Assembly (NCBI GenBank): GCA_045640525.1
Contig: JAZUFE010000007.1
Coordinates: 1-64,000, forward strand
Source of the DNA: JAILLW01 sp045640525
GTDB taxonomy: Bacteria; Bacillota; Clostridia; Lachnospirales; Lachnospiraceae
Length of the DNA: 64,000 nucleotides
Direction: 5' to 3'
Positions 1 to 7,937 of this stretch are shown in pieces (within the stretch, counting starts at the first letter, position 1; each line of letters opens with the position of its first letter). The notes under the pieces were generated by a model that saw only the letters and a program-made list of their open reading frames with translations, searched no databases and was not told where the DNA came from. The position numbers and the translations under genes were made by a program.

Positions 1-100
1 ATAATATGCAGATTATCAGAATTGTCTTATCCAATGTTTTATCATTATCAATTGTATTATTAATAAATTCTCGAAAAAAACGTAAAGAGAATATATAACA

Positions 101-128
101 AAAAGGGGAGTTTTTTTACATCCCCTTT
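101..128 (-). terminator. Intrinsic terminator of rpsB-tsf
   Basis: Read on the minus strand, an 8-bp stem (AAAGGGGA / TCCCCTTT) with an 11-nt A-rich loop is followed by TTTTTGTT. It lies about 50 nt beyond the tsf stop and should end the rpsB-tsf transcript. A second imperfect stem (GTCCC/GGGAC inside AACCC/GGGTT, 151-179) lies between it and the stop codon. I see no gene in positions 1-180. Confidence 0.75.
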
Positions 129-180
129 ATATTATTGTTTATGAACCCCTAACCCCGTCCCCAAGGGACCACGAGGGTTG

Positions 181-1257
181 TTAAGCGTTCATCTGTGCTG
201 CAACTTCAGCTGCAAAGTCTTCGTTTTTCTTTTCAAGACCTTCGCCTACTTCATAACGAACCATCTGTGTAAGTTTGATATCTTTGTTAACAGATGCCAA
301 GTACTGTGCTACAGACTGCTTGCCGTCTTCGGCCTTAACGTAAACCTGTTCAAGAAGACAGATTTCTTTTTCCTGCTTAGAAAGACGACCCTTAACCAAT
401 CCGGCGAAGATTTTATCTTCTACGATTGCTGCCTTATCAGCCAATGCCAATTCAACCAAAGTAGCTGCAGCTTCCTTAGACAAGAAATTGAATAAGTAGT
501 TCATATTACTCTTCTTTTCTTCGTAGATAGCCTTGTCTGCATCACTCCAAAGTGAATCTGCCATAGCCTTGTCAATCAATTTCTGCAACAAAGGCTTTGG
601 CAATGAAGCAGGATCATTCAATGCACTTTCAACTGTAATTTCTTCAAGTTTAGCCTTCTCAGCATCTGAAATATCAGCGCTGCTGATATATGTAGGATTC
701 ATAGCTGCAATCTGCATTGCCACATTAGTAAGTGCTTCCTTGGCTGCATCATCGCTTGCGCCGTCAGCAGCAACAAGGACACCGATTCTTCCGCCACCGT
801 GAACATAAGTTGCAACAGCGTCGCCTGATACCTTTTTAAATCTTCTAAGAGAAATCTTTTCACCGATTGTAAGTGTCTTCTCATCCAATTCAGCCTTCAT
901 ATCAAGAATAGAGCAAACATCGTCTCCATCCTTAGCTTCCTGTGTATCAACTGTCAAAGCTTTATCTGCAACAGCCTGAACAAATGTCTGGAATACTTCG
1001 TTTTTAGCAACGAAGTCTGTTTCTGAGTTTACTTCAACAACAACTGCTGTATTTTTGCTAACTGCAACTTTAGCAATACCTTCTGCTGCAATTCTGCTGG
1101 CTTTCTTTTCTACCTTTGCTGCACCGCTCTTTCTAAGAACATCTACAGCGGCTTCCATATTACCATCAGTTTCTGTAAGTGCCTTCTTACATTCCATCAT
1201 TCCGGCACCGGTCATTTCTCTAAGTTCCTTAACCATAGAAGCTGTTATATTTGCCAT
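181..1257 (-). CDS. tsf: Elongation factor Ts
   Basis: EF-Ts is the cytoplasmic guanine-nucleotide exchange factor that recycles EF-Tu. The N-terminal UBA-like segment (MVKELREMTGAGMMECKKAL, residues 9-28) and the TDFVAKN core motif (residues 80-86) are diagnostic. The start has an SD (GGAGG) about 10 nt upstream. At 358 residues it is longer than the 280-310 usual for bacterial Ts; the excess lies around residues 220-285, in the region that forms the coiled-coil domain. It is preceded by rpsB with a 52-nt gap, the standard pairing, and followed by a terminator. Identity is certain; the meaning of the longer middle is unknown. Confidence 0.97.
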   Translation of the reverse strand: MANITASMVKELREMTGAGMMECKKALTETDGNMEAAVDVLRKSGAAKVEKKASRIAAEGIAKVAVSKNTAVVVEVNSETDFVAKNEVFQTFVQAVADKALTVDTQEAKDGDDVCSILDMKAELDEKTLTIGEKISLRRFKKVSGDAVATYVHGGGRIGVLVAADGASDDAAKEALTNVAMQIAAMNPTYISSADISDAEKAKLEEITVESALNDPASLPKPLLQKLIDKAMADSLWSDADKAIYEEKKSNMNYLFNFLSKEAAATLVELALADKAAIVEDKIFAGLVKGRLSKQEKEICLLEQVYVKAEDGKQSVAQYLASVNKDIKLTQMVRYEVGEGLEKKNEDFAAEVAAQMNA

Positions 1258-1309
1258 ATATATTTATCCTCCAACTAATAGTCAAAAAAATCTTACTTCA
1301 GATACGCAA

Positions 1310-2074
1310 TTATTCAGCGTCAGCAACTTCTTCCATATCTGTTGCCGGAGCTTCTGTATCTGCATTAGCGTCTGCAGCTGTAACGTTCTCTTCGCCTTCC
1401 TTAGCTTCGATAACTGCATCTGCCATCTTTCCTGCGATAAGCTTAACGGCTCTGATAGCATCATCATTACCGGGGATGATGAAGTCAAGATCATCAGGAT
1501 CGCAGTTTGTATCACCGATACCAACCAATGTGATTCCCAATGCATGAGCTTCCTGAATACAAATTTTTTCTTTCTTTGAGTCAACTACGAAGATACAGTC
1601 GGGAATTCTCTTCATTTCCTTGATACCGCCAATGTTCTTCTCAAGCTTATCCCATTCTTTCTTTAACTCGATAACTTCCTTCTTAGGCAATACATCAAAT
1701 GTACCGTCCTGAGACATTGCCTCGATTTTCTTAAGTCTTTCGATTCTTGACTGGATAGTCTTGAAGTTGGTAAGCATACCACCCAACCATCTTTCATTTA
1801 CATAGTACATACCGCAACGCTCTGCTTCTGCCTTAACAGCATCCTGAGCCTGCTTCTTTGTACCTACGAACAAAACTGTACCACCCTGCTGTGCGATTTC
1901 GAAGATTGCTCTGTAAGCTTCGTCAACCTTGCCTACTGTCTTCTGTAAATCGATGATGTGTACACCGTTTCTCTCTGTGTAGATGTAAGGAGCCATTTTA
2001 GGGTTCCATCTTCTTGTCTGATGTCCGAAATGAACACCTGCTTCTAATAACTGTTTCATTGAAATTACGCTCAT
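1310..2074 (-). CDS. rpsB: 30S ribosomal protein S2
   Basis: Ribosomal protein S2 joins the 30S subunit late in assembly. The N-terminus (ISMKQLLEAGVHFGHQTRRW) and the internal RWLGGMLTN and VDSKKEKICIQEA motifs are typical. The length, 254 residues, is normal; the last 30 or so residues are an acidic Ala/Asp/Glu tail. An SD (GGAGG) precedes the ATG, and a structured leader and promoter lie upstream at 2104-2223. It is co-transcribed with tsf. Confidence 0.98.
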   Translation of the reverse strand: MSVISMKQLLEAGVHFGHQTRRWNPKMAPYIYTERNGVHIIDLQKTVGKVDEAYRAIFEIAQQGGTVLFVGTKKQAQDAVKAEAERCGMYYVNERWLGGMLTNFKTIQSRIERLKKIEAMSQDGTFDVLPKKEVIELKKEWDKLEKNIGGIKEMKRIPDCIFVVDSKKEKICIQEAHALGITLVGIGDTNCDPDDLDFIIPGNDDAIRAVKLIAGKMADAVIEAKEGEENVTAADANADTEAPATDMEEVADAE

Positions 2075-2103
2075 TTTTATACCTCCGTTTGGTTAATTCT
2101 TCC

Positions 2104-2170
2104 GTCTGATATGTTTCCATTTTCACTTTGTAGCCAACCCCGAGCATGGGCACCTGCTACCATATCAAAC
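2104..2170 (-). ncRNA. Structured rpsB 5' leader
   Basis: The rpsB mRNA leader can fold into a long stem: GUUUGAUAUG (2170-2161) pairs with CAUAUCAGAC (2113-2104), 10 pairs including one G-U that pairs only on the transcribed strand. It encloses a GUAGC/GCUAC stem (2160-2156 with 2134-2130) around a GC-rich loop. Ribosomal-protein leaders of this sort usually mediate feedback by the encoded protein. That S2 binds here is inference; the fold is visible in the sequence. Confidence 0.5.
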
Positions 2171-2194
2171 GTGTTTTATAGTTACAACTCATCG

Positions 2195-2223
2195 AGTGTA
2201 GCAAATAAATCAGCAAATAGCAA
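2195..2223 (-). promoter_or_regulatory. rpsB-tsf promoter
   Basis: A sigma-A-like promoter on the minus strand: TTGCTA (2223-2218), 17-nt spacer, TACACT (2200-2195). Transcription would begin near 2188, giving a 5' leader of about 115 nt that contains the rpsB stem structure. Confidence 0.65.
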
Positions 2224-2249
2224 GGGGTTTTGCCGATTTTTTGCAACAA

Positions 2250-2278
2250 AAAACCCTTGAATCAATTTCAAGGGTTTT
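2250..2278 (-). terminator. Terminator of tRNA-Pro
   Basis: A perfect 12-bp stem (AAAACCCTTGAA / TTCAAGGGTTTT) with a 5-nt loop is followed on the minus strand by a run of T. It begins 7 nt after the 3' end of the tRNA gene and separates the tRNA transcript from rpsB. Confidence 0.85.
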
Positions 2279-2284
2279 CATCAA

Positions 2285-2357
2285 TCGGAGTGACAAGACT
2301 TGAACTTGCGGCCTCTTCGTCCCTAACGAAGCGCTCTACCACCTGAGCCACACCCCG
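2285..2357 (-). tRNA. tRNA-Pro (anticodon AGG)
   Basis: The 73-nt minus-strand sequence folds as a complete cloverleaf: acceptor CGGGGTG/CACTCCG with discriminator A73, D stem GCTC/GAGC, anticodon stem CTTCG/CGAAG with loop TTAGGGA, and T stem GCAAG/CTTGT with loop TTCAAGT. The anticodon is AGG, reading CCU; G37 and the C1-G72/A73 end are typical of tRNA-Pro. CCA is not encoded. An unmodified or inosine-modified A34 in a proline tRNA is uncommon in bacteria. Confidence 0.93.
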
Positions 2358-2385
2358 AAACGTTCTCGTTTCAAACGCAATGATG

Positions 2386-2414
2386 ATTATATATGCTTCA
2401 CATCTTAAAAGCAA
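2386..2414 (-). promoter_or_regulatory. tRNA-Pro promoter
   Basis: The minus strand has TTGCTT (2414-2409), a 17-nt spacer and a consensus TATAAT (2391-2386). The -10 box ends 28 nt upstream of tRNA position 1, as expected for a tRNA promoter with a short 5' leader. Confidence 0.75.
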
Positions 2415-2444
2415 GTACTTTTTTCAATTTCTTAAATTTTATGG

Positions 2445-2450
2445 TATGAT
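2445..2450 (+). promoter_or_regulatory. Possible -10 box for the small plus-strand genes
   Basis: TATGAT at 2445-2450 has a poor -35 candidate, TTTTCA at 2421-2426, 18 nt upstream. It would drive the gene starting at 2511 and lies back to back with the tRNA-Pro promoter. The short palindrome GGTATGATACC covers the -10 box. The call is weak. Confidence 0.35.
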
Positions 2451-2510
2451 ACCGATATCATGGGGGTGGACGTTGAATCTATAAACACCGTCCCCTATCG
2501 GAGGCTGCAT

Positions 2511-2792
2511 ATGTTGGAAAAAGAACATTTTCACATCTTAAATTATGTCAAAAAGGAAGAATATACCGGCTCCATGAGCGGAATGCGATATATGATCAAA
2601 AAGATATCTTCAGAAGAAATGGAAGTAACCATTTGGCCCGAACCTTATGCGTATGCCTACACGGACAAAGCTCTTAAAACGCGGAGAAACTTTCCTTTAA
2701 GCGAGGAAGGTATCATGGATGTATGCGACTATTTGAATGAGCAATACGAAACGCAGAAATCTTTATGGGAATTGAGCAAAAAAACTGTTTAA
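2511..2792 (+). CDS. Small conserved-looking protein of unknown function
   Basis: This 93-residue soluble protein starts MLEKEHFHILNY and contains the segment TIWPEPYAYAYTD. I chose the ATG at 2511 because GGAGG lies 6 nt upstream; an in-frame ATG at 2460 would add 17 residues with no SD. There is no signal peptide, membrane segment or recognised motif. It is acidic and rich in aromatic residues, and the C-terminal half is probably alpha-helical. I believe similar short proteins occur in other Lachnospiraceae, but I cannot name a function. It is followed after 57 nt by another small gene on the same strand, possibly one unit. Confidence 0.7.
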   Translation: MLEKEHFHILNYVKKEEYTGSMSGMRYMIKKISSEEMEVTIWPEPYAYAYTDKALKTRRNFPLSEEGIMDVCDYLNEQYETQKSLWELSKKTV

Positions 2793-2849
2793 AAAACGCC
2801 TCAAAAGGTGTAGAATATTTTCAGAAATAAATTGTGTGAGGAATAGATA

Positions 2850-3119
2850 ATGTCTCAGTCGTTCAATAACGGAATAATGAGTCGTGAGGTGGCTTTCTGC
2901 AGAGTTTACAGCAAAGATGCAAAGGATAAACTTGAAAAACTGTTTTTAAACAACCGCATTTCTTACTTTGTGGAATGGCAGAATCGTTCTTTTATTTCCA
3001 AGCTGTTAGGTAACAAAGAAAAGAATGTTTTTACAATCAAGATTAATGAAGAAGATGTTGCCAGAGCAACCGATTTGGTTAAAGATATGCAATCTGTCAA
3101 GATGCGTAAAAGCAATTAA
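2850..3119 (+). CDS. Small protein of unknown function
   Basis: This is an 89-residue soluble protein with an SD-like GAGG about 9 nt before the ATG. The order of predicted strands and helices (REVAFCRVYS, then a helix, then ISYFVEW, then NVFTIKI, then a helix) resembles a small ferredoxin-like alpha-beta fold of the type seen in DUF2007 proteins, which is a guess. It follows another small gene by 57 nt; a weak hairpin (2796-2811) lies in that gap. A strong terminator follows at 3150. Confidence 0.7.
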   Translation: MSQSFNNGIMSREVAFCRVYSKDAKDKLEKLFLNNRISYFVEWQNRSFISKLLGNKEKNVFTIKINEEDVARATDLVKDMQSVKMRKSN

Positions 3120-3149
3120 TCACTAAAGCTCCGACATTCATAAATAATT

Positions 3150-3176
3150 ATAAGACCGGTCAGCGACCGGTCTTAT
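3150..3176 (+). terminator. Terminator between convergent genes
   Basis: A perfect 12-bp stem (ATAAGACCGGTC / GACCGGTCTTAT) with a 3-nt loop is followed on the plus strand by a run of T to 3180. It ends the small plus-strand genes. The minus strand has a looser T-rich tail, so it may also end the phosphorylase operon whose last stop codon is at 3198. Confidence 0.85.
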
Positions 3177-3197
3177 TTTTCAATCACTATTCAATTC

Positions 3198-3875
3198 TCA
3201 GCCTACGCTCTCAGCATATTTTTGCGTTCCGAGAATACCTATCAAATCCGAAAGTCTGTTAATACAATAATCTGCCTTTCCGCAATTTGTGGCATCGCCT
3301 ATAGCTGCAGAAACCATCCCCCCTGCCACGGCTGCATCAATTCCCGATTCCGAATCCTCAACAACAATACAATTCACGGGATTGGAATCCAAAAATTCCG
3401 CTGCTTTCAAAAACACTTCCGGATCGGGTTTAGAATTCACAATATTGGTTCCATCCGATATTGCATCAAACTCGCCGTCCAAATTCACCCTTTCCAAGAT
3501 AAACTTGGTATTTTTGCTTGAAGAACCTATTGCAACTTTGTAACCGTCCTGTTTTAACTGCCTTAAAGTATACCTGACATTATCGGACACATCGCACGGT
3601 TGCATATTGCCCAGCAATTCTCTGTAATATGAGTTCTTACGCTCTGCCAATTCGAATTTGGCTTCTTCCGACAAAGGTTCGCCCTTATAATTCTCCAATA
3701 TGATTTCCAAAGAAGCCATACGGCTTACACCTCTGAGTCTGTTATTGATTTTCTCATCAAAATATATCCCCATATCATCAGCCATTCTCTTCCATGCCAA
3801 ATAATGATATTTATCAGAGAAAACAAGGACTCCGTCCAAATCAAATATCACCGAATCCAATTTCACAATGATCAC
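3198..3875 (-). CDS. pgmB: Beta-phosphoglucomutase
   Basis: The protein converts beta-glucose-1-phosphate, the product of an inverting phosphorylase, into glucose-6-phosphate. HAD-fold motifs are all present: motif I FDLDGVL with nucleophile Asp12 and acid/base Asp14, motif II GSSSKNT, and motif III/IV VVEDSESGIDAA. The HYLAWKRM cap segment is typical of beta-PGM. The length, 225 residues, fits the family. The start overlaps the stop of the GH65 gene by 4 nt (ATGA), implying translational coupling. It is the last gene of the sugar operon. Confidence 0.93.
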   Translation of the reverse strand: MIIVKLDSVIFDLDGVLVFSDKYHYLAWKRMADDMGIYFDEKINNRLRGVSRMASLEIILENYKGEPLSEEAKFELAERKNSYYRELLGNMQPCDVSDNVRYTLRQLKQDGYKVAIGSSSKNTKFILERVNLDGEFDAISDGTNIVNSKPDPEVFLKAAEFLDSNPVNCIVVEDSESGIDAAVAGGMVSAAIGDATNCGKADYCINRLSDLIGILGTQKYAESVG

Positions 3876-6205
3876 CCTACCTTATCAATCGTTCTTGATG
3901 CGGCCACGTCACTGTTTACCTTTACGACGACAGGTTCTTTCTCCACCAGTGTGTACTTCATATCATATATTGTTATGTCAACCAACTCTCCTTCGATGAG
4001 TTCTACCGTTACAACTGTTGAATTCGCCCATATTCTTATCAGCCTGTTTTGGTACATAACGTTAAACATATAGCCGTCCCACTCTTCGGGAACAAATGGT
4101 GCAATGTACAATCCCGTATCGGTTATTCTCAATCCGGCGAAGCCGTTAACAATAGCCATATAACATCCGCCCATATTAGCGGTATGTATACCGTCTTTGG
4201 TATTATTATGAGTATTCTCAAGATCCAGCATCGCCGAATCTCCGAAGTATTCATATCCTTTTTGGTGCATACCGAGTCTTGACGCCACTATGCTGAATGC
4301 ACACGTAGACAAAGATGAATCATGCGTTGTTATCTTTTCATAATAATCATAGCTTCTGCGCATCACATCATAGTCCTGCATCTGCTCAAACATAAAGTAT
4401 GCCAATACCGTGTCGGCTTGCTTGCACACCTGATATCTATACAAATGTAACGGATGATAATGAAGCAACAAAGGATAGTTTTCCTTTGGTGTATGTTCAA
4501 AATCCCAAATAGGTTTATCCAAAAAGGAATCATCCTGCGGATTAATACCCGTCTTTTCGTCATATGGTAATAACATATTTGCAGCTGCAGTTTTCATCTT
4601 GTTCAACTCGTCATATGTTATTCCGAGTCTGCTCTCCACATTCTTGTGAAGACCCAGTTCCTTTAAGCGTTCAAACAATTTGACCGCCCATTCAATATTG
4701 TATTTAGCCGCACAGTTTGTGTAATAGTTATTATCAACCATGCATGTATATTCATCGGGTCCTGTAACTTCGTTAAGTACAAATTCCCCGTCAGCATTAT
4801 AGTTGCCCAAATCCATCCACAATCTTGCGGTCTCTATCAGTATTTCTTCGCCGTTTTCTTCAATAAAGTGAATATCTCCCGTAGCCAGGTAGTAGCCTAT
4901 TACGGCATATGCTATATCAGCATTTATATGATAGGCAGCCGAGCCTGATACAAAATAGCCCGAACATTCCTTACCTGTAATCGTTCTCCACGGGAACAAT
5001 GCCCCTGATTGATGGCCCAAAAGATAAGCATTCTTTCTGGCTTCATTCAAAGTACGGTAACGATATTTCAGAACCTTCTTGGCTAATTCCGGATTAGTCA
5101 TTACCAAGAATGGAAGCACGAAAACTTCCGTATCCCAAAAATAGTGACCTTCATATCCCTCACCGCTCAATCCTTTGGCTGCTATGCTGCAATATGAATC
5201 CTTGGCCGACGATTGCAGTAATTGATACATATTGAAAGCTACCGAACGATTAACAATATCATTTCCGTATATTTCCATTCCGGATTGTTTCCAGAATCTC
5301 TCAAGATAGTTTTTCTGTCTAATATAGTAGTATCGAATACCGTTGTTAAGGACTCGTTCGAGCACTTCTTGAGCAGCTTTCTTAACATCATCATATCTTA
5401 GCGAATCGGTATATATACAATACTTAATCAGTCTGACAGAATCACCCTTCTCAAGTTGCAATGTGAATCGCTCGATTGCCTTTTGTCCGTCATCAATACG
5501 TTCAGTAGAAATCCGGGAATTAACCGGTGCCTCAATCTTATTGCACACAAGCGAACACATTCTTATCTTGCTGACAGAGGTTTCGCTGATTTCATAGTTA
5601 TAGTCACCCTCCCATTTCATATCAATAACATTCATGTTCTTGATACTCTCCGAAGCCAATCTCGGATCTGTAGGGTCGCAATAATTTCTGATATCTGCAT
5701 TGTGTATCGAGTCAATTTCAATATCCACTTTATCGTTCACAGCAGTAATGCTGTATTCTACGGTAAAAAGCGGTAATTCCTCAAAGGAAGTCATCCTTTT
5801 GGACGTGATTCGGATTTCTTTTTGTTTCTCCGAAATCCACTTTACATTCCTTAAGGTATAGCCTTCATCCATATTCAATTCACGCGAATGTTCAATCAGG
5901 TTTCCATGCAACATATCAAAGTATTCGCCGTTTACTTTGCATTCAATCGACATTGTATCCGCAAGATTAACCATTGTGTCTTTTTTGTCAACGAAATTGC
6001 ACAAATTTTCGGCCTGCTTCATTGGTATAACATCATAGAAACCGTTAATGTACGAACCGCGCATTGTATTCCAGTCATTCGGAACTCCCTCCTCCAACGC
6101 TCCACGGATTCCGATATATCCGTTTGCGTTATGAAAAAGAGTTTCATTAAGATTATTATCTTTTTGCGTATGTTCCGTATATGTCTTTGTAATTATTCTA
6201 TTCAA
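3872..6205 (-). CDS. GH65 disaccharide phosphorylase (maltose/kojibiose/nigerose type)
   Basis: This inverting alpha-glucoside phosphorylase uses inorganic phosphate to split a glucose disaccharide into beta-glucose-1-phosphate and glucose or another acceptor, in the cytoplasm. Length (777 residues) and domain order fit GH65: N-terminal beta-sandwich, (alpha/alpha)6 barrel from about residue 320, and a small C-terminal beta domain. Motifs are GHYFWDTE, FPWRTITGKE, NEVTGPDEYT (the Glu of GPDEY near residue 485 is the likely general acid) and the KQADT phosphate-site region. The neighbouring beta-phosphoglucomutase confirms beta-Glc1P chemistry. Which disaccharide is used cannot be read from the sequence by eye; maltose, kojibiose, nigerose and trehalose are all possible. 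Confidence 0.9.
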   Translation of the reverse strand: MNRIITKTYTEHTQKDNNLNETLFHNANGYIGIRGALEEGVPNDWNTMRGSYINGFYDVIPMKQAENLCNFVDKKDTMVNLADTMSIECKVNGEYFDMLHGNLIEHSRELNMDEGYTLRNVKWISEKQKEIRITSKRMTSFEELPLFTVEYSITAVNDKVDIEIDSIHNADIRNYCDPTDPRLASESIKNMNVIDMKWEGDYNYEISETSVSKIRMCSLVCNKIEAPVNSRISTERIDDGQKAIERFTLQLEKGDSVRLIKYCIYTDSLRYDDVKKAAQEVLERVLNNGIRYYYIRQKNYLERFWKQSGMEIYGNDIVNRSVAFNMYQLLQSSAKDSYCSIAAKGLSGEGYEGHYFWDTEVFVLPFLVMTNPELAKKVLKYRYRTLNEARKNAYLLGHQSGALFPWRTITGKECSGYFVSGSAAYHINADIAYAVIGYYLATGDIHFIEENGEEILIETARLWMDLGNYNADGEFVLNEVTGPDEYTCMVDNNYYTNCAAKYNIEWAVKLFERLKELGLHKNVESRLGITYDELNKMKTAAANMLLPYDEKTGINPQDDSFLDKPIWDFEHTPKENYPLLLHYHPLHLYRYQVCKQADTVLAYFMFEQMQDYDVMRRSYDYYEKITTHDSSLSTCAFSIVASRLGMHQKGYEYFGDSAMLDLENTHNNTKDGIHTANMGGCYMAIVNGFAGLRITDTGLYIAPFVPEEWDGYMFNVMYQNRLIRIWANSTVVTVELIEGELVDITIYDMKYTLVEKEPVVVKVNSDVAASRTIDKVG

Positions 6206-6215
6206 CTTGACCTCA

Positions 6216-7058
6216 CTAACCCTTTACCGCGCCGGCTGCAACACCTTTAATGATGTACTTTTGACAAAACAGATAGAAAACAGCTACCGGAACTATCGTC
6301 ACTACCAAAGCAGCCATAGCCTCGTTCCAGCTTATCGTATATTGTCCGAAGAATTTCGCAGTCGAAATCGGTATAGTTCTGTTTGCTTTACTCTTCAAAG
6401 TAAGCGAAGGTAACAGATAGTCATTCCATATCCAAATAACATCCAGAATGATTACCGTCATGGTTGTAGGTTTCAAAATCGGAAATACTATTTTCCAAAA
6501 AGTCTGCCAGGTATTGCAACCATCGATGATAGCCGCCTCTTCCAAAGACTTGGGAACCGATGTTACAAAACCGTGGTAGAGAAAAACTCCCATGCCTGCA
6601 CCAAAACCTATGTACATGAATATCAATCCCGGAACGGTATCGACCATCTTGATTCCGATGTTATTTCCAATCCAGTTCATTTCCTGCATAAGAGGCATCA
6701 TTATTGTTTGGAAAGGTATCAGCATGGTAGCTACCAACACTCCGAACAAAAATCCGCTCAATTTGTTCTCACTTCTTACAAACATCCATGCCGTCATGGA
6801 GCAAAGAACAACAAGTATAGCTATTGACACTATCGTAATAATCACCGAGTTGGTCAGTGATATTGAGAAATTCATTTTACTTAGTGCACTGCCATAATAT
6901 TTACCCGTGATTTTCGAAGGGAGTGCCACCATATTCTCGTACATTTCCGCTCTGCTCTTTGACGAGTTCGTCAATATAAGATAGATAGGGAAAAGATACA
7001 GTAAGCAAAATATCATCAGTGAAAGATTTGCAACGATGTTATTATTCTTTGTTTTCAT
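6216..7058 (-). CDS. Sugar ABC transporter permease, MalG/CUT1 type
   Basis: This 280-residue inner-membrane permease has six predicted membrane segments and the EAA loop signature (EAAIIDGCN, near residue 168) that docks the ATPase. The C-terminus KGVAAGAVKG is typical of MalG-like CUT1 permeases. Its start overlaps the stop of the partner permease by 1 nt. No ATP-binding subunit is encoded in this operon, so a shared MsmK/MalK-type ATPase from elsewhere is inferred. Confidence 0.93.
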   Translation of the reverse strand: MKTKNNNIVANLSLMIFCLLYLFPIYLILTNSSKSRAEMYENMVALPSKITGKYYGSALSKMNFSISLTNSVIITIVSIAILVVLCSMTAWMFVRSENKLSGFLFGVLVATMLIPFQTIMMPLMQEMNWIGNNIGIKMVDTVPGLIFMYIGFGAGMGVFLYHGFVTSVPKSLEEAAIIDGCNTWQTFWKIVFPILKPTTMTVIILDVIWIWNDYLLPSLTLKSKANRTIPISTAKFFGQYTISWNEAMAALVVTIVPVAVFYLFCQKYIIKGVAAGAVKG

Positions 7059-7903
7059 TACATCGATACCTCCCTCTTCTTGGTGATGCTAACCTGGATT
7101 AATGTTATAACCGCAATAATCAGGAAGAAAATAATTGCCTTGGCCTGTCCGTATCCGAAGTTGCTCAAATCGAATATTTCGTTATAAATGTTAAGCGAGA
7201 ACATTTCAGACTGGTAATTCGGTCCGGCTCCCGTAAGTGCAATATTAACATCATAAACTTTGAAGCAATTCGATAATGTCAGGAACAAACATATAGTTAT
7301 TGAAGGCATAAGCAACGGAAGTTTAACTCTAAACAGAGTTTGAAGGTATGATGCTCCGTCAACCATAGCTGCTTCTATAACATCATCGGGAATTGCCATA
7401 ATTCCCGTAATGTAGACAATCATCACATAACCTGCCATCTGCCACGTGGTAACAATAATCATAGCTATCATTGCTTTGGTACTGTCTGTCAGCCAGTTTC
7501 CAAAACCGATCGACAGAAAATATTCAGAGAATACGCTCTTCCAAATATAACCCAAAATCAACCCGCCAATCAGATACGGAACAAACAGCATTGTTCTTGC
7601 CACATTGGCGACTCTCAGTTTGGTTGTAACGAGTAGGGCAAATATAAGCCCTACCACGTTAACAATCACAACACTGCAAAGTGTGTATACAGTCGTTCTT
7701 ACCGCAGATGTCAAGAATCTTTGATCCTTGAAAACCTCGACATAATTGCTTAATCCGACAAAGGTCATTTCGTGCTTGGCCAATCCGTCCCATTCCGTAA
7801 AGGATAATCCGATTCCTATTACAAACGGCACTATCACTACCAAGGTAAATATGATCATCAGTGGAAATGTGAATAATGTATACCATCCTTTGTTTATTTT
7901 CAT
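7058..7903 (-). CDS. Sugar ABC transporter permease, MalF/CUT1 type
   Basis: This is the partner permease of 281 residues, with a short cytoplasmic N-terminus, about six membrane segments and the EAA loop (EAAMVDGAS, near residue 176). It lacks the extra periplasmic domain of E. coli MalF, as is normal in Gram-positive CUT1 systems. It lies 34 nt downstream of the binding-protein gene and overlaps the next permease by 1 nt. Together the two form the membrane channel for the sugar delivered by the lipoprotein. Confidence 0.93.
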   Translation of the reverse strand: MKINKGWYTLFTFPLMIIFTLVVIVPFVIGIGLSFTEWDGLAKHEMTFVGLSNYVEVFKDQRFLTSAVRTTVYTLCSVVIVNVVGLIFALLVTTKLRVANVARTMLFVPYLIGGLILGYIWKSVFSEYFLSIGFGNWLTDSTKAMIAMIIVTTWQMAGYVMIVYITGIMAIPDDVIEAAMVDGASYLQTLFRVKLPLLMPSITICLFLTLSNCFKVYDVNIALTGAGPNYQSEMFSLNIYNEIFDLSNFGYGQAKAIIFFLIIAVITLIQVSITKKREVSM

Positions 7904-7937
7904 ATAACCCCCTGTCCTTTACCGGACTTAATACTAA

